In this document: one piece after another, positions 43,167 through 53,255 of the stretch
Numbering within the stretch: the stretch's first letter is position 1
Layout: every line of letters begins with the position of its first letter
Assembly: GCA_021432635.1 (NCBI GenBank)
Contig: MU270070.1
Span: 395,044-459,043, forward strand
From: Thozetella sp. PMI_491
Taxonomy: Eukaryota; Ascomycota; Sordariomycetes; Chaetosphaeriales; Chaetosphaeriaceae
Length of the DNA: 64,000 nt
Direction of reading: 5' to 3'
Notes under the pieces: generated by a model
Database searches by the model: none
The model's input: only the letters and a program-made list of their open reading frames with translations
Told to the model about the DNA's origin: nothing
Translations under genes and position numbers: made by a program

Positions 43167-44330
43167 ATGCATGTCTTTCTCGCCACGCTCATAGCTTCCT
43201 TGGTCGGCCAAGGTCTGGCCAAGTCCTGGAGTGTGCCGAATGTTCTCTTCCAAGGCCCTTCCACACCCGAGGCTTTCTCGACCGGCAGCACATTCGATGG
43301 ACAGAAAGTGACCCCGTGGCCCAATGCTAGTTCTTACGAGTGGCAAGCACCGATAGATTCTTTCGTGTCACCGTCTTGTGTGCCCCAGCTAATCTTCTGC
43401 AGGTGGTACTTTGATGCCGTGTCGACCTCGTCGGCCAACGAATCTCTAACGGTGGTCTTCGTAGAGACTACACCGAGGGCCTTCGACCTCGTCGTTGGTG
43501 ACTCGCTTTTGTCAGTAGTGTTCCAGGGGACGTTCGCCGACGGCAGCCGGTTTGGTTTCCAGGTTGACGTCGCGCCTTCCGCAAATGCCACCATCGAAGC
43601 GGGCAAGGGAAGTGTGTGCGGGAAGTGGCACACAACGGGGTTCTCATTCGAGGGAACGCACGGCTTGAGCAAGTACAAGATCGAGGGCCACAATCCTGCC
43701 TACAATGTATCCGGATCCATGACCATGGACGTGGCCGCGCCTGCCCATTTCCCCTGCGGGCCCAACGTCCCGGGCTCAACCGAGCTCATCATGCCCACAG
43801 TCTACCTGGCCAACGCGGTCGCGGACTCAGTGGCCAAGATCGACTTCACTATCAACGGCCGCCGCCTCTCCTTCACGGGTCGGGGTTACCACGACAAGAG
43901 CTGGGGGGTGCAGCCCTTCCGCAACGTGGTGCAGTCATGGTACTGGGGCCACGCCCAGCTCGGTCCATACTCCCTGCTGTGGGTGGACACCCTGAGCCGG
44001 TCGAAGGACGAGTATGTCTCGGCGTACGTAGCCCGCGACGGTAAGATCTTGCTCGGATCGTGCCAGAAGGGCGCCGTGAAGGCGCGGCCGTTTGGGAAGA
44101 ACAGCGACTTCCCACCGCAGCCTACCAGCGGGGTGCCGGAAGGGTTGAAGGTCGAGTTCGACCTCGGCAAGGAAGGAAAGCTAGTAGCCAATATCACGAC
44201 AAAGGTGGTCGTCATTCCATCGGACAATTTTATCTACGGGCGGTACGTTGGCCCTATCACGGGAGGGATTGTCGGGGGCCCTCAGTACAAGGGGAATGCC
44301 ATATACGAGCAGTTCAAGTATGCCTCGTAA
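43167..44330 (+). CDS. Secreted CrtC/AttH-like (lipocalin-type) hydrolyase or Diels-Alderase-family protein
   Basis: The - to + frame is open from 43167 to 44330, but the family signature shows a concealed intron at 43343-43402 (GCAAGC donor, CTGCAG acceptor, 60 nt, no stop, frame-neutral). Removing it turns a broken segment into SYEWWYFDAVS (residues 56-66), the N-terminal hallmark of CrtC/AttH-type beta-barrel proteins and of fungal decalin-forming Diels-Alderases. The spliced protein has 367 residues. It has a signal peptide (first 18 residues), FTGRGYHDKSWGVQPF near the middle, WYWGHAQLGPYSLLWVD after it and several NxS/T sites. Relatives act as cyclases in PKS-NRPS pathways or as hydrolyases in quinolone-type pathways; the reaction here is unknown. 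The broken trans-enoyl-reductase-like gene is the nearest neighbour upstream. Confidence 0.8.
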   Translation: MHVFLATLIASLVGQGLAKSWSVPNVLFQGPSTPEAFSTGSTFDGQKVTPWPNASSYEWQAPIDSFVSPSCVPQLIFCRWYFDAVSTSSANESLTVVFVETTPRAFDLVVGDSLLSVVFQGTFADGSRFGFQVDVAPSANATIEAGKGSVCGKWHTTGFSFEGTHGLSKYKIEGHNPAYNVSGSMTMDVAAPAHFPCGPNVPGSTELIMPTVYLANAVADSVAKIDFTINGRRLSFTGRGYHDKSWGVQPFRNVVQSWYWGHAQLGPYSLLWVDTLSRSKDEYVSAYVARDGKILLGSCQKGAVKARPFGKNSDFPPQPTSGVPEGLKVEFDLGKEGKLVANITTKVVVIPSDNFIYGRYVGPITGGIVGGPQYKGNAIYEQFKYAS

Positions 44331-44563
44331 TACAGGGAGAAAGTGGTTCTAATATATTGACGTGTGGCTCGTGAAGTTCTACATATAGCTGTTGTAGTAC
44401 CGCCGGAATGGCTACACTATGAAATCTATCCCAAATGCTAAACTCGTTTTCCCTCCCTTTGACTGTGCCAGTATTTGCCCTTGCCCACCTAACTCCAAAT
44501 CCATTATTGTAGCTCATCAGGCTCATCCCAAGCCATGAGGTTCATCAGAGGCACTCCATAGTG

Positions 44564-45667
44564 CTAGGCTGAACGGTTTCTAGGGTAACAGCAAGCTCGT
44601 CCCACAGTCTTTTCTGTGTTTGAAGACCCTCCGAGCTCGTACTCCAAGCCGAGGCTCTGCAAGAAGATCAGCGCACGAACGTATCTCCTGTCTTCATCAG
44701 ACTCAACCCACCTTCCAGGCTTGCAGTTGTTCAGGTAGCGACCGTGCGTTTCTTTGCCCCCTTGTGCTGCGGCGACGAGTATACGGCCGCCTTCATCCGG
44801 CGTGCGGGCTACCGCCTTACCGACCGTGGAGTTCATACGCTGAAATGATCGCGAGGCTGAACGCATGATATCCGTCAGGACCCAGCCGGGATTCACCACG
44901 GACACTATGACACGGCTCGCGCCGGGACGCTCCGAGGCTGAGAGTCTCGCCGCGAGCTCCAGTGCGAGGAGATGCTGCATGATTTTCGAGACCCGGTATC
45001 TGGAGACCTGGAGTTAGCACACGATAGACTAGGGGCTGGCGACCCTGGGCAGGGAAACATGCCTCTCCTCGTTCCCCGGCTTCATATCTGACAATTTCTT
45101 GTCGGCGACGCGCGCGAAGATTTTCTCCGCCCGCCGCTCTTCGAACTGTGTCATGGCATGGGTGAAGGAGCCAGTAAAGGTGGCCACGACATCCTTGTCG
45201 TACTGCACTGACGTCTCTTGGAGCTTGGGCAGGAGCAAGAGCACCAGGAACATACTGTTGATGACGTTCACAGTGATGGTGGTCTCGTTGTCTTCCGACA
45301 TCGTGTGTTCAAAGAGAAACACGCCAGCGTTTTGGATGACGACGTCGAGACGATCCAGCTCCGCCGCGCGCCTCGCGAACGCCTGGACAGAGGCATAATG
45401 GCACTGGTCCAGCTCCCACACCTCGATCACGCCATGTCTGCCCGTTGTCTTCTCGATGTCTTTGCGGGCAGCTTCGCCCTTCTCGGTGTTTCGCACCGCA
45501 AGGATCACCCGCGCAGCGTCGAGTCGAACTATGTGTCGCGCGGCTTCGAGACCCATGCCGGTGTTGGACCCCGTGACGATGATAGTCTGGCCGGTGAACT
45601 TCTTGGTTGGCACCGGAGGCTTAAAGAAGAGGTGGGACTTAACGAAGGAGAGGTCGAAGCCTGCCAT
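44564..45667 (-). CDS. Short-chain dehydrogenase/reductase
   Basis: An NAD(P)-dependent oxidoreductase of the WW-domain-oxidoreductase/retinol-dehydrogenase-like fungal type. Exons 45667-45059 and 45007-44564 give 350 residues. TGSNTGMG (32-39) binds the cofactor, QNAGV follows at 112-116, a serine lies in FTGSFTH and the catalytic pair is Tyr207 and Lys211 (YRVSK). VNPGWVLTDIM is the usual segment after the active site. The donor is GTTTCC, weak but the only one that fits both frames. The in-frame codon at 45748 is TTG, so the ATG at 45667 is used. Its position beside the cyclase-like gene suggests a tailoring reductase; this is inference. Confidence 0.85.
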
Positions 45668-46550
45668 CTCTTCGAGGCTAGAGAGAGTGTGCGTTGCTAT
45701 GTGTAGGTAGTGTCTAGTCTGGGGTTGATCGACTCGCTGATAGTCCAAAGTGATTTGATTTTAGCTGCCACGCTCTGGCAGCCATCGTATAAGTATTCAT
45801 GTGCTTGCAACACTTCATATCGGTCGGGATCTGGGGCCCCGCCGGAGACGGGGTCACGGAGCGTATAGTATCGTGAGCCGGGAAAACTCTGGATGTGTAT
45901 GGAAAGCTAGGAAGTAGATGCGACTGCCAAGACCGTGGCTGGAAATGCGCCAATCGCGCAATGCATCCCGCTTCTGCCACGAGGCTCGCCTGAGCGGACC
46001 GCGGGGCGGTCGAGCGCCGACGGGCCGGACCTCGTTGCCCCTCCGGAACGGGTAGGGCCTAATCTTTCATAGGCACGGAGGCTGTTCATCGTAGAACTGG
46101 CTAGAAAAATCCCCTCTCCCGGCCTTAGCATTTGCCCGAAGCCGGCCGCGCGAGCCTAGCCGTTCCGGAGGGTTCTGACTCGCGGCTACTCCAGCCTCAG
46201 CTCCTGGATAGACGGCTTACAGTCTCCGAAAGAGGTCTGCTAATGCGCCATTTTCCCAGCAAAACCTTTAGCAAGCACGTTTGTCACACATAGAATCGAC
46301 TAGAGTTCAAATTTTGTGAGGAAGCGATGCATTCTCGCATCGAAGCGAACGACTTTATTTTGTCTGCCTGCCTGTTTCCCTCCCTCCAGATAGCATGTAC
46401 AATGCCAACTCCAAACCTATACACGACAAGAAGCAAGTATGGACAAGAAGTTTATATAAACAAGAAAATACGAAGTATGGACAAGGAAGCGAATGTCGAT
46501 CCTCTTTCTCTCCGAGTGCCGAAGGATCAGGCGTTAGGTATGGGCATTGT
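45668..46550. other. 0.9 kb spacer
   Basis: Promoter of the SDR gene and 3' flank of the GH128 gene (both -). No gene or repeat recognised. Confidence 0.55.
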
Positions 46551-47429
46551 CTACATGGTGTTGACGAAGGTGTTGCCGGCGACGTTCAGGCTGGATCCGC
46601 TGACGAGATCCTCAGCCATGAAGGGGCTGTAGCGGGCAATCCAGGACTGGGCATCCATCCAGGGGATGACAATCTTCAGGAAATCGCTCATGAGCTGAGC
46701 GTCATGGACGGGCCAGGGGGAGAATTCGGTGATCCAGATGTCCATGTTGGTTGTCTGGAAGATGTCATCGACCTGGGTGTGGGCGTAGGCGATGTAGTCG
46801 ATGAAAAGCTGAGCCTGGGTCGCAGCAGGGGTGGTAGGGGTGGTCACCGGGCCGTACCAGTGGAGGGCCTGGGCCGAGCAGCGGAACTGACCCGGGCCGG
46901 AGGCGGAGGGGTTCTTGTTAAAGTTGCGGGCGAACTGGCGCAGCCAGGTCAAGCCGGCCGGGCCGCCGGTGTGACCCACAGTGGTATCCCAAGACGTGAT
47001 GGCCGGGCAGACCAACTTAGCACCCATCTCCTGGAACTTGAACATGTCGTTGCCCCAGGCGTCGTAGGCCTGCTCGGGGGTGGCCTGGCAGCCACCGTTG
47101 CCCCAGATCTCATCGGGCTCGTTGTAGCCGAGAACGTAAGGGGTATCACCGGCCTTGATCTTGGCAATGACACCGTTGGTGTCGCCAGTGGAAGGCGAGA
47201 AGAACATGGGGATCTGCTGGAACTTGGGGGCGTTCAGCGCCGTGCCCCAGTTGTAGGACCATGTGGCCGAGTTCGGGCGCGACAGGATGTCGGTGATGGC
47301 GCCGTTGTTGTAGGCAAGACCCTTCTTGATGCCGAAAGGTGCATCGGTGCGGGTCACCAGGGTGCTGTTGAGCTCAGTGGGCAGCGCAGCTGCGAGGCCG
47401 GCAAAGGCCGTGGCGAGAAGGAGAGCCAT
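46551..47429 (-). CDS. Secreted GH128 (Asl1-like) beta-1,3-glucanase
   Basis: A single exon of 292 residues. The signal peptide spans about residues 1-16 (MALLLATAFAGLAAAL). The mature protein begins near a short Thr-rich stretch and is one GH128 barrel: KKGLAYNN, WSYNWGTAL and IPMFFSP at the start, GYNEPDE with the acid/base Glu104, LHWYGP and the nucleophile Glu235 in IWITEF. The family cuts beta-1,3-glucan and fungal members often act on the cell wall. It lacks a carbohydrate-binding module or GPI signal. The ATG at 47429 is used because the in-frame codon at 47441 is TTG. A TATA run lies about 200 bases upstream. Confidence 0.92.
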   Translation of the reverse strand: MALLLATAFAGLAAALPTELNSTLVTRTDAPFGIKKGLAYNNGAITDILSRPNSATWSYNWGTALNAPKFQQIPMFFSPSTGDTNGVIAKIKAGDTPYVLGYNEPDEIWGNGGCQATPEQAYDAWGNDMFKFQEMGAKLVCPAITSWDTTVGHTGGPAGLTWLRQFARNFNKNPSASGPGQFRCSAQALHWYGPVTTPTTPAATQAQLFIDYIAYAHTQVDDIFQTTNMDIWITEFSPWPVHDAQLMSDFLKIVIPWMDAQSWIARYSPFMAEDLVSGSSLNVAGNTFVNTM

Positions 47430-49907
47430 GTCGATGGTCAAAAGGTGGGACTTGGTTGCAGGGAACGTGTATATGCAGGCGTGTATGCACGAGCTAGTAG
47501 ATCATAAAGAGCCCGGACGAGTATAAGGAGTGATGCTCGAAGGGCTTGCTTGGCTAGGCGCGAACGTCAAGTTGCTGCTGCTGGATCAGGAAAGATCAAC
47601 TGCCCATCGCCGGCGGCTCGACATATATATACACTTTGCATCTAGGCGCAAGGGGAGGAGATTGGAGGGAGTAAGGCGGCGTCATCTTTCCATCCCATGC
47701 CAGGCGCTCGGGCCGGAGTGGTGGCAGCCCTGGCAGCGGAGCGTGGAAGGCCTATGAAGGATTCGACCAAGACATACTACGTAGGCTGGGCCCATTGGGA
47801 GCTAGTCGCTAATAGTAGCTGGGTTGCACCGCTCCTGCTTTCCGTCTTTGGAGGCTCGACCCGACGCTGTTGGACGAAAGTCCTCAGTCTAGTACTCAGC
47901 TCTAGCAGCGTTGTGGCAACTACATAGTAAACGTGCTCTGCGCGGCGGCTATCGACTGGGACATTGCCGGACGAGGCGTCTTGGTAACTTGCGATGATAA
48001 AAACCCCAGCTTCCAGCCCAGAAGCGTAGCCTAGCTCACCAGGAACCAATTTCGAGGAAAACCTGGGAAAGCGGCCGCCCTCTCTTTCCCTTGCCCGCTG
48101 TCAATGTCTAGTTTGGCCGGGAGTCTCCTGGCCTTCACCTTGACGGCTTTCGCACTCCCTCCTCGAAAGAGCAAAGAGTCTGGGGTTGCCTGTTTTCGAA
48201 TGAAATAACACCTCCAGTAGCACCCACTCGTCCAATACCGGCAACGCATGGGATCCGGATCCCAGCTGACCAGGGCCCGCCTTGTCGCACCAGAGACCAA
48301 TATTCCTACGGCACTACCAAATAGGCCCGGACTACCCACCTAAGGTGCCAGCCTAACAGTCGTACATAATATTCGCGCCTACGCACCCAAAGAAGACGAG
48401 GTCTCCACGAAATCCCGTCCGCCAGGTGGTACCACCGCACGTGTAGTGCCGGTAACCCCCCCCTTCGTGCGTGCGTTCTTCGCTCCGACCCCGATGTTGC
48501 ACTGCTTCGCCCCGCGACCCGTCCTTAGGATCACTACGGAGCAGAATAAAGCCAAGAAGCGTTGCAGCTGAGGCTGCGGCTCTGGGTCGTTCAGAAAGGT
48601 GCTCGCTCCCACACTGCGACGCCCACGCCAAGCCTGGCCTAGTCCGGGGCGTGCGCAGTGCCTACTACTGAGTAAGCGTGCCGACGAACCAGACTACTGG
48701 CCCCCAAGGCCCAAGTCCGCGAGGACTTTCGAAACCAAGGTTAGAGCAAGCATCGGCCAATTACGCGCACGTCACTCCAGCGCGAGCATGGGAGTTTGCG
48801 GCATACAACGCTCTAGCGAACACGTGATGAGCAAGCGTGTAAACCGCATTGTAGCGCGACAATAACCTAAACTGGGGAGTCAATGGCGTGGTTCTAATGA
48901 GCCGAGTTGCATCGCCAGCAGTTAAGTTAAGGCTTGGACCCTCCCTCACTCTACTAATTGAACTACATAGGATCTTAGCGACGAGGTAAGTATTCCATAA
49001 TTCTATACACCTAGGCAACTCTGGCTCTGGCACAGTACGACCTATGCAGCCACTCATGGTACACAGAGCAGAACGACTTGAAACGATGCGTCTATAGCTC
49101 TACATTAATTGCCGTAGATTCTCCAGTAAACACCGTGCAAGCCCTTTATTTTTAGGTCCGCTCGGCTGGGGCTAATCTCACGGCCGCCGCCAAAAGTCCT
49201 GGCCGTGCTACCGTACCCAGGCAGGCACCGGCGCGCTTCAGGGCAGAACGTGGCAGCTTAAAATTGCTTCCCCCTGGCTCAACCTACGCTTGTGCGGGCT
49301 TGGCAGAGAATGGCAGTTGCATCCTGGTCCCATGCACACAACTGCCTAGATCCTTTAGTGTACCGAGATGGAACGGGGGGAGCCCCCTGGCAGGCGGGGT
49401 TGGGCCCGATCGGGGATGCTACACCAAGCCCCTCCGCTTCGGTCAATAGTAAGATATTGCGCGGGGCGCATTGTGAGGCTCGTGTTGACGGTTTGTCGAA
49501 TCTGGCCCAGGCCGATACCAAAACAGAAGCGATGTGCTAGGCCCGCGCTCCTTGGTGGAGCATGAATGGCTGGCACAAACCGACAGGATGGGCTCAGTCC
49601 AAGCGTGCTGCCGTTGGAATCTCTGCACTATGCTGTGTCGGGCCTACGCGCGCGGTATTGTGTGATGCAGCCCCCCCTTCAGCTCGTCATTGCGAGGCGA
49701 CAATGCTACTTAGAAGATGGGGGAGCGAATGGCATCTCCTAATATTTGCCGTTTTAGCGAATCTAAAAGAGGGGAACGCGCGCAATCCTCAGGGGTACGG
49801 CCGTTGCCGATGAAGGATCCGTCTCGCTCCGCCTCGCGACCAGATGGCCAAAAGGGCCAAGAGAAGAAGCGAGCGAGCTGCCCGTCTCGGATACCCCAAG
49901 CCGGGGT
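47430..49907. other. 2.5 kb spacer
   Basis: Promoter of the GH128 gene at the left and 3' flank of the STAND-N-terminal-like gene at the right. Mixed composition, no recognisable gene. The frames present have no domain features or splice support. Confidence 0.55.
47623..47632 (-). promoter_or_regulatory. TATA-type run for GH128 gene
   Basis: TATATATATA, about 195 bases upstream of the GH128 start codon. Confidence 0.5.
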
Positions 49908-52573
49908 TTAATGCACAATTCGCATACCGAGCTCCCCAGTTGCGAAAGCAAGCGTGACGACTAGGCTTGCGGCCAGCACCACGCGCAATAAGAGTGCCTC
50001 CAGGATTGTGAGCCGCCAGAGAGCCACGATGGTCTTCCACAGGCGTCGCGATGCGACGCGGTATCGGCTCCGCTTTCGAGGCTGGACCTCCTGGCTCGTC
50101 TCCTTGCCTCTCGGCTCTAGTCCCATGTCTCTTAGCGCATCCAGGATCGCGGTGCAGATTTCGACGTCGACATCGGATGAAATAGAGTGTTGTCGCGGCT
50201 GGCATGGCCATATTTTCCCAGGATACCCTAGCCTAGGATACTTCCTCTTTGCGTGCGCAATTGCACTATCGTAGGCATCTAGTACTGCCCTTGAAGCCTC
50301 TGCGGATGGCTCAAGCATGTTCAGGCAGCACTGCAGCGTCGCGGTGCTACCTAAAGCCACCGCAACGTCTAGGTAGGTCGATGTCTGTGTGAAATTCGAC
50401 CTAATTACCACTCTTTGCGAATCGAGGAGAGGCGGAATTTTCTGGGCCAGCGCCTTCCCCAGCCCGTGAAACTTTGTGAGCTCCCGCAAGAGATGGGGCT
50501 GATCCAAAACCACGGCAAGGAAGAGATATGTGTGGAGCAACGGCGATGGCAGCTGTGGATCGAGTGCTCCCTGTGGGCAGAGTATAAACCGCTGTATGAG
50601 TGAATCGGCGGCGGCAGAACTGTACTGCCGTACTTCATCACTGCGTAGCAGAAGCGATAGTAGCGTCTCGTGGTCCCCGTCGATCGCTTCCAGACTGACC
50701 ATATCCACCAGAGCCAGGACCATCTTCTTCCGAACTGCATAGAGCGCCGGCTCGACATCCCTCTGGTGCCGGGAGAGGAGCAGCAGAGCCTGCGTCGGGC
50801 ACGCTCCCGCGTTGAGCAGTGCCTGGAAGGTCTCTTCGTTCCCCCACTTGACCGCTTTGCTGAGGTAGCTGAGACGCAGGGACGGAGAGGCGAAGTTAGA
50901 CCGTCTCTCGTTGATATCTTGCAGCCCGTCGAGGAAGGGGAGCAGCATCCTACGAGTACCCCACTTACTGAGGCCCTTGTAGAACTCGATGCGGTGCTTG
51001 AACGGCGCTGAAGCTATCTCGCTCGCCAGCGTTGATATCTCCAACGCTCCCATCAGACCATCATTCGCCGACTGCGCGAATACGGACCGAAAGGAATCCA
51101 GGTAGTGCGTTAGCGCCCCTTTGAAGCGAGGGCTGGAGTGTGATAGCGCCCCAATATCCCATCTGTTGATCGGCACAAGCTCCTCCACCGCCCAGGGCTC
51201 CGATTGATGGAAGAGGCAGTCTTCGAGCACTGAGAATCCATCGCCGTGCCTCATCAGTAAGGTCAGGATGGAACACGACGCGCTTGTCTCCCAAAACAGC
51301 GACCCGCCATTTCGCACGAAGGCGGCGGCAGCAGACCGAATGGCCGAAGTAGATCTAGAACCTATTTGGATAAGAATCCTCGAGTGGGAGGCAGCCTGGC
51401 TTCAGGGGATGTGAGCAGCAATTTAGCAAGCCGTGCCGAGCTACATACCTAGGGTTCACAGCTTCCTCGCAGCTTTGGAGCACCAGCTCGTACATCTTCA
51501 ACACCTTCTCGACGGGCTGACCTTGGGCCCGTTCGGCGATGGCCTAACTATGGTAAGCTTGGATTTGAGAATGTACGTCGGCCAGACTCACAGCCAAAAG
51601 CGTCACAGGACGCTTGTCAATCAAGGCGTAGTCCGACGGCCGCACCAGGCCATGGCGCATCAGTCCCCTGAGCTTTTCCGCATCGAATTTCTTGACCGCT
51701 GAACGCAGCTCCGGGTGGGGGTTGTAGGTTATCGGCGTCAGTCCTGCGCTGAGCGAGGGCCATTGGCCCTGCACCTGTTGCAGGCGAAAGTCCCATTCGA
51801 GCGACGTGTTTCCGAGCCAGCGGGGCGGCACGAAGTGATAGCGAATTCGAGAGGAACTCCCAGTCGGCGCATGATCTGCTATGTTGGACACGACCAAGAC
51901 GGTGCCGAATGGCAACAAAAACTTCCGACTAGAGAGTTTGCGTTTCCCAACACGCCCCTGCAACGGCCGAACGTTTTGCATTCTTCTACGCGGAATCTCT
52001 CGTTGCGGCGCTCGGTGCGCCACCGCCAGCCTCGTTTGACTCCATATCGCATCAAGCTTATAACTTCAGCCTAGTCAGTTTGTTGAATGCATATCTGGCG
52101 TATCTGAGAGATCGGTACCTATTAGAGAGGGCAAGGATTAGACTTAGCTGCATCAAGTGCGCGCCTAACCGCCTCTCGTGCTCCTTGATCTCGTCCTGGC
52201 GGATAAGATATCGGATTCGCGTGCCGACCAGCTTCCCGTGACCGCCGGCAGGTTCGAGGGGCGCCTTTAACTTTCTCACGCGCGTGTGAAGCTTCTCCAG
52301 ATCTAACTGTAATGCAGCTGTCGATGCCGAGAGCAAGGTACGGATGGACGGACTGAACAGGCGGTCACCTTCCCCAGCTTGAGCCTGCAGCTCCCGCAAG
52401 ACACCTTCCACCTCTACCAGGCGACGGCACAGGTCTAGTATTTCAGCTGGTGCATCTCTGAGGCTGGATCGCAGGCGATGCAAGAGTTTCGAGCTCTCGA
52501 CCGCCAAATCTACGAGCGTAACGAGGCTCGCCGCAAGTCCGACGATTGTGGCAGTAGCAGACAGCGGATCCAT
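49908..52573 (-). CDS. STAND-type N-terminal (Helo-like/PigL_N) protein with degenerate repeats and C-terminal membrane segment
   Basis: Exons 52573-52119, 52063-51592, 51543-51449 and 51354-49908 give 822 residues. Residues 1-100 (MDPLSATATIVGLAASLVTL, then helices with ILDLCRRLVEVEGVLREL) match the helical domain that opens many fungal STAND/NLR-like and ankyrin proteins. Residues 150-215 resemble the linker seen in fungal ankyrin proteins (FLLPFGTVLVV, RYHFVPPRWLG). The rest is alpha-helical with ankyrin-like pieces (LRGLMRHGL, FQALLNAGACP, YLDVAVALGS) but few canonical repeats. No NACHT or NB-ARC P-loop is seen. The end has a basic stretch (QPRKRSRYRVASRRLWK) before one hydrophobic helix (ALLLRVVLAASLVVTLAFA), so a membrane-anchored tail is likely. 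The function is unknown; incompatibility or cell-death signalling is only a guess from the N-terminal domain. Confidence 0.78.
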
Positions 52574-53255
52574 CACGACAGCCCCGTCTTCTTCGCCCAG
52601 TCGATTCTTGAGTCTCTAAAGAAAGTCCGCGATCTAGGAAGTTTTGTTTCAATTTGCCTTGATTGTAAAGTTGGGCAGCTACCCGATGGCAGGGGGCGCA
52701 GCTGCTCAGCTGAGGCAGTCCAGGCCCCCCGCCTCGGAGCTCGGAGCCTTGTACCACGGGGAATGTGGGCTAAGCGACTCAAATAATAATGGCTGACTAC
52801 GACGCGGCGATAGAATACATCCAGCTCCGGTCCTTGGGGGATAAGGCGTCACGTGCCGACCCTGGAAGCCATATTGATAGGGAGAACTACAACGACTCCC
52901 TAGTCACTCAACGAAAGGTTCGACCATGACTATGAATGGGAGGCGCATTGCGGCCCCCCTACCTGGTTTGTAATATATTATTTATTACGAGAATCGCGGA
53001 TTCTATTGACTCGATATGAGCTATTTGTCCAGTAGCAACTGACCTATGCCACACTATGTAGAACTATCGCACATAGAACCTCGCGTTTCGTCTTCTAACA
53101 GTTGCATCCCTATACGCCAGCGATGTGCTTGTATTCAGTGATAGAGCCCTTTCTACCTGTTGCGTTTATCCGTGCCGCCTTGCAAGAAATAAGCTCCTGC
53201 ATCGAGAAGGTAGCATCCATGCTTCGTCTCTGTTGGGGTCCTCGCCTCCGGATCT
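52574..53255. other. 0.7 kb spacer
   Basis: Promoter of the STAND-N-terminal-like gene and 3' flank of the next - strand gene. It includes an AT-rich patch around 52965-53060. No gene seen. Confidence 0.55.

Noticed and set aside
46395-47507. 370-codon open frame on the + strand
   Set aside because: Exact antisense of the GH128 gene; composition-driven shadow with no motifs.
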